From Verrucomicrobia bacterium UBA6775 (lineage in GTDB: Bacteria; Verrucomicrobiota; Verrucomicrobiia; Limisphaerales; UBA1096), in contig DKGH01000227.1 of NCBI GenBank assembly GCA_002453165.1, forward strand, positions 1 through 13,125: a stretch of 13,125 nucleotides of DNA, given 5' to 3'. A model generated the notes under the pieces. That model was not told the origin of the DNA. It worked only from the letters and a program-made list of their open reading frames with translations, and made no database searches. Both the position numbers and the translations under genes were made by a program. This document shows, in pieces, positions 12,805-13,125 of the stretch; the stretch's first letter is position 1; every line of letters starts with the position of its first letter.

Positions 12805-13125
12805 TTACCCGATCAAACGGAGTGCCGATTGCGGTAATACGTTTGCCTGCGTTAACATCGCCGTACCACTTTGGACGAGGATGTTCGCGCGGGCGTACTG
12901 CGTACTTTCATCCGCTACGTCCACGTCCTTGATTCGGCTATTCGCAGCCGACAGGTTTTCGTTCAGGATGTTCACGGCCTGATCTGTCAGGTTCAAACGC
13001 TGAATATTTGCACCCACCTTGGCTCGCATATCTGCCAAGTTCTGGATCGACGTCTGAATATTGCTCAACGCCGAGGCCGCACTGCCCGTGGTGGTGATCG
13101 CCGATGTGCTCGAGTTGTAGATCCG
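12805..13125 (-). CDS. fliC: flagellin, C-terminal fragment (runs off the right edge)
   Basis: This is the structural subunit of the flagellar filament, exported by the flagellar type III system. Only the last 106 residues are in the window; the gene continues beyond base 13125. The sequence matches the conserved flagellin C-terminal D0/D1 helices: IQNLADMRAKVGANIQRL, then LNENLSAANSRIKDVDVADE, then ILVQSGTAMLTQANVLPQSALRLIG at the end. The N-terminal and variable regions are outside the window. A strong terminator follows, so this is the last gene of its unit. It implies a motile cell, or at least a retained flagellar locus. A TTG at 13068 is internal, not a start. Confidence 0.93.
   Translation of the reverse strand, partial: RIYNSSTSAITTTGSAASALSNIQTSIQNLADMRAKVGANIQRLNLTDQAVNILNENLSAANSRIKDVDVADESTQYARANILVQSGTAMLTQANVLPQSALRLIG

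Overview
The window reads as a high-GC chromosomal segment of a PVC-superphylum bacterium, most likely a free-living, flagellated member of the Verrucomicrobiota. The main evidence is the 818-residue protein with a planctomycete/verrucomicrobial-type cytochrome c domain followed by the two large conserved domains usually called DUF1549 and DUF1553, an architecture typical of Planctomycetes, Verrucomicrobia and Lentisphaerae. No rRNA, tRNA, CRISPR array, integrase or transposase was recognised. The phylum call is inference.

Layout from left to right. (1) An AT-rich, gene-poor left edge (1-341). (2) A minus-strand NtrC-type sigma-54 response regulator with a good sigma-70-like promoter. (3) A divergent plus-strand Tat-exported amidohydrolase, converging one base away from (4) a minus-strand group: a GT2 glycosyltransferase with a membrane tail, a SAM methyltransferase, a GT-C type integral membrane glycosyltransferase, the cytochrome c/DUF1549/DUF1553 protein and a MogA-like molybdopterin adenylyltransferase. 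The first three are tightly packed (GTGA stop/start overlap, then a 23-base overlap) and look like one operon for lipid-linked sugar synthesis and transfer. The last two are close enough to be read through. (5) A divergent plus-strand Fur-family repressor with a perfect 14-bp palindrome abutting its -35 box. Its stop codon directly touches that of (6) a minus-strand Ski2-like DExH helicase. (7) A roughly 500-bp non-coding gap with a 13-bp-arm inverted repeat and a strong terminator. (8) The C-terminal end of a flagellin gene, cut by the right edge.

The most unusual signal is not a gene. The palindrome TTGGCCAA, usually within GCGCTTGGCCAAGCGC, occurs 23 times by eye in 13.1 kb, against about 0.2 expected for an arbitrary octamer at equal base frequencies. 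It lies inside coding sequence (19 copies, mostly read as Leu-Ala-Lys or Leu-Gly-Gln) and in four of the gaps between genes. Variants fused in the other phase, such as CCGGCCAAGCGCTTGGCCGG, and many GCTTGG half-sites are also present. It resembles in behaviour the HIP1 palindrome of cyanobacteria or a DNA uptake sequence, but the sequence is different. It could mark a methylation, uptake or chromosome-organisation system that I cannot name.
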